Positions 62,447-64,000 of a DNA stretch of 64,000 nt are shown piece after piece. Numbering within the stretch: position 1 is the first letter of the stretch; each line of letters starts with the position of its first letter. The position numbers and the translations under genes were made by a program. The notes beneath the pieces were generated by a model. The model worked only from the letters and a program-made list of their open reading frames with translations. It made no database searches and was not told the DNA's origin. Origin of the DNA: an uncultured Muribaculaceae bacterium (lineage in GTDB: Bacteria; Bacteroidota; Bacteroidia; Bacteroidales; Muribaculaceae); NCBI GenBank assembly GCA_934675575.1, contig CAKUQQ010000007.1, forward strand, positions 62,001 through 126,000, given 5' to 3'.

Positions 62447-62454
62447 CAAAGTTA
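62447..62454 (-). promoter_or_regulatory. -7 box for the lplA-gcv operon
   Basis: CAAAGTTA on the plus strand reads TAACTTTG on the minus strand, 20 bp before the lplA ATG. The short leader excludes a glycine riboswitch here. -33 element unclear. Confidence 0.55.
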
Positions 62455-62487
62455 CTATTTATTTTGCAGTTATGTGCTTTTTTTGAA

Positions 62488-62530
62488 CAAAAAAGTGGGC
62501 AAATGCCGGTTAAGAACATTTGCCCACTTT
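62488..62530 (-). terminator. Terminator of the S9 peptidase gene
   Basis: AAGTGGGCAAATG-type arm (62492-62505) pairs with CATTTGCCCACTTT (62517-62530). On the minus strand a TTTTG follows the stem. Confidence 0.75.
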
Positions 62531-62556
62531 GTGATTGGTGGCTGTGAGAGCGTCTT

Positions 62557-64000
62557 TTACTTAGTATTGCTATTCACTGCCGCTTTGCCTATGGCATTTT
62601 CTTTTTGTTTCTCCTTTGCCACAGAGTCTTGCTGTGCCTTATATGCCTTGGCAGCCTCGCTTTGTGGCTTGAGCCAAGTGTCGAACCAGCGGAAGAACTC
62701 ACGTTGCCACAGCACAGAGTTTTGCGGCTGGAGAATCCAGTGGTTTTCTTCAGGGAACGTAATCATGCGTGCAGGCAGATTGCGCATGCGTGCGGCATTG
62801 AATGCCTGGGTGCCTTGTGTGAAGACGATGCGGTAGTCTTTTTCGCCACAAGTGACCATGATAGGACGGTTCCAGTTTTGCACATAGTTCTTGGGGTTGG
62901 CCACGCTGTAAGACTTTTGTGCAGTGGCGTTGCCTTTGTCCCAGAATGCACCGCCGAGGTCCCAGTTGACAAACCACATTTCTTCGGTTTCGAGGTATTG
63001 AGCCTCAAGGTTAAAGATGCCGGCGTGAGCCAAGAAGCATGCGAAACGGTTGTTGTGGTTGCCAGCCAGCCAGTACACCGAGTAGCCGCCATAGCTTGCG
63101 CCGGTTGCGCCAATGTGGTCAACATCGATGTAAGGCTCTTTCTTCATGTAGTCAACTGCGCTGAGGTAGTCCTTCATGTTCTGGCCTCCGTAGTCGCCTG
63201 AGATTTGGGCGTTCCACTCGGTGCCGAAGCCAGGAAGCCCACGACGGTTAGGCAAGATGACAATATAGCCGTGGCTTGCCATGATGCGTATGTTCCAGCG
63301 ATATGACCAGAATTGACTTACTGGCGATTGCGGACCACCCTCGCAGAAGAGCAGGGCAGGATATTTCTTGGTGGGGTCGAAATTAGGCGGATAGGCAACC
63401 CAAGTGACCATCTGCTTACCGTCGGTGGTGGGAACGAGGACTTTCTTAACGGTGATTGAGTCGAGCTTAGACAGCAACTCGTCGTTGACGGTGGTGAGCT
63501 TTACTGGCTCGCTGCCTACTTTCACGCTGAATACCTCGCTTGGTGAGAGGTAAGACTGGCGGAGAGTGACAACCGTGTCGTTGCCCACAGGCACAATGGT
63601 GCCGTAGTCAAACTGGCCAGAAGCAATGGTGTCAACTTGCTGTGTCTCAACATTGATGCGGAACATTGGGATTGTGCCGCCAAAAGGTGCGCTGAAATAG
63701 ATGTATTTCTCGTCGGGTGACCACTGCAAGTCATCGGCAGTGTAGTCCCAGTTGACGGTGATGTCTTTTTTCTCGCCAGACTTCAAGTCCATGACGAAGA
63801 TGCGGTTTTTGTCGGCCTCATAGCCGTCGTGCTCCATAGAAAGCCAAGCCATCTTGTTGCCGCTGGGCGATATGCGAGGGTTGGTGTCGTAGCCCATCAT
63901 GCCCTCGGTGAGGTTAGTGGTCTTGCCGCTTTCGAGGTCGTAGCGATAGAGGTCGCTATTTGTGGAGAAAGCATATTCCTTACCAGTCTTTTTGCGGCTC
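62557..64000 (-). CDS. S9-family prolyl oligopeptidase-like peptidase, 5' end outside window
   Basis: About 480 residues visible; the frame is open to position 64000, so the N-terminal part of the gene is outside. The upstream region reads as beta-propeller (DLYRYDLESGKTTNLTEG, ISPSGNKMAWLS, WSPDEKYIYFSAP) and the C-terminal alpha/beta hydrolase has the Ser in TGASYGGYSVYW, Asp in CGEKDYRIVFTQGTQAF and His in EENHWILQPQ. Such peptidases cleave short peptides, often periplasmically in Bacteroidota, but the signal peptide cannot be seen here. The C-terminal tail is Lys/Glu-rich. Confidence 0.9.
   Translation of the reverse strand, partial: SRKKTGKEYAFSTNSDLYRYDLESGKTTNLTEGMMGYDTNPRISPSGNKMAWLSMEHDGYEADKNRIFVMDLKSGEKKDITVNWDYTADDLQWSPDEKYIYFSAPFGGTIPMFRINVETQQVDTIASGQFDYGTIVPVGNDTVVTLRQSYLSPSEVFSVKVGSEPVKLTTVNDELLSKLDSITVKKVLVPTTDGKQMVTWVAYPPNFDPTKKYPALLFCEGGPQSPVSQFWSYRWNIRIMASHGYIVILPNRRGLPGFGTEWNAQISGDYGGQNMKDYLSAVDYMKKEPYIDVDHIGATGASYGGYSVYWLAGNHNNRFACFLAHAGIFNLEAQYLETEEMWFVNWDLGGAFWDKGNATAQKSYSVANPKNYVQNWNRPIMVTCGEKDYRIVFTQGTQAFNAARMRNLPARMITFPEENHWILQPQNSVLWQREFFRWFDTWLKPQSEAAKAYKAQQDSVAKEKQKENAIGKAAVNSNTK

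Noticed and set aside
62428-62556. Glycine riboswitch ahead of the gcv operon
   Set aside because: The -7 box lies 20 bp from the lplA ATG and no tandem aptamer-like fold is seen; the other gaps in the operon (60260-60348, 59818-59878) are too short.
1-64000. CRISPR arrays, insertion sequences, prophage genes, rRNA
   Set aside because: No evenly spaced direct repeats, transposase motifs, phage structural genes or rRNA seen on either strand.

Overview
This window looks like a chromosomal segment of a gut-type Bacteroidales bacterium (phylum Bacteroidota), perhaps Muribaculaceae or Prevotellaceae; the family-level guess is inference. The evidence is Bacteroidota-type promoters (TTTG, about 19-20 bp, TAnnTTTG) ahead of many genes, a complete moxR/bat aerotolerance operon, a eukaryote-like IleRS, an insertion-bearing LspA followed by a DUF4296 lipoprotein, a DksA-like protein with a decayed zinc finger, SPII lipoproteins, and a secreted protein with a T9SS-like C-terminal tail. 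Almost all of the window is ordinary, densely coding core genome. I see no insertion sequence, prophage, CRISPR array or rRNA.

Layout. 1-6054: end of a CPBP-family membrane protein, then ileS, dksA-like, lspA and a DUF4296 lipoprotein. 6097-10053: hisH-hisA-hisF-hisIE and lysA. 10143-11185: tRNA-Arg(TCT) with its own promoter and terminator, followed by a strikingly AT-rich gene for a secreted protein of unknown function, the only clear compositional island. 11260-16831: a small exported FMN-binding-domain protein (minus strand), then tsaC, a polyprenyl-phosphate sugar transferase, a ClC channel with CBS domains, and fmt. 16930-18651: glnS (minus). 18855-30431: an HU gene, a membrane-spanning HU/LysM protein, moxR, a DUF58 gene, batA-E, a PAP2 phosphatase and a small DNA-binding protein. 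30514-40295 (minus): a small YkvA-like protein, a folK-like gene, tex, a metallophosphoesterase, an acyltransferase, an rluD-family gene, a PASTA protein and a large modular secreted protein. 40681-49836: a small membrane protein with dxs, then trkA, trkH, ftsK, a lolA-like gene and trxB. 50029-55529: two Gfo/Idh/MocA oxidoreductases, two DUF1080 (3-keto-disaccharide hydrolase fold) proteins and an exported sugar isomerase-like TIM barrel. 55566-62454 (minus): lplA-gcvT-gcvH-gcvPA-gcvPB-lpdA. 62488-64000 (minus): an S9 peptidase cut by the window edge.

How the genes work together. The gcv cluster holds all four glycine-cleavage proteins plus the ligase that lipoylates GcvH and the E3 that reoxidises it. 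The 50-55 kb operon fits an oxidise-then-cleave route for glycosides: a dehydrogenase makes a 3-keto sugar, DUF1080 proteins break the activated glycosidic bond, and the TIM-barrel protein and second dehydrogenase process the product. At least four of its five proteins carry export signals, so most of the chemistry is predicted outside the cytoplasm. The HU-acidic-TM-LysM protein just upstream of the moxR/bat operon has a layout that could physically link nucleoid, inner membrane and cell wall. These two loci are the most interesting parts of the window.
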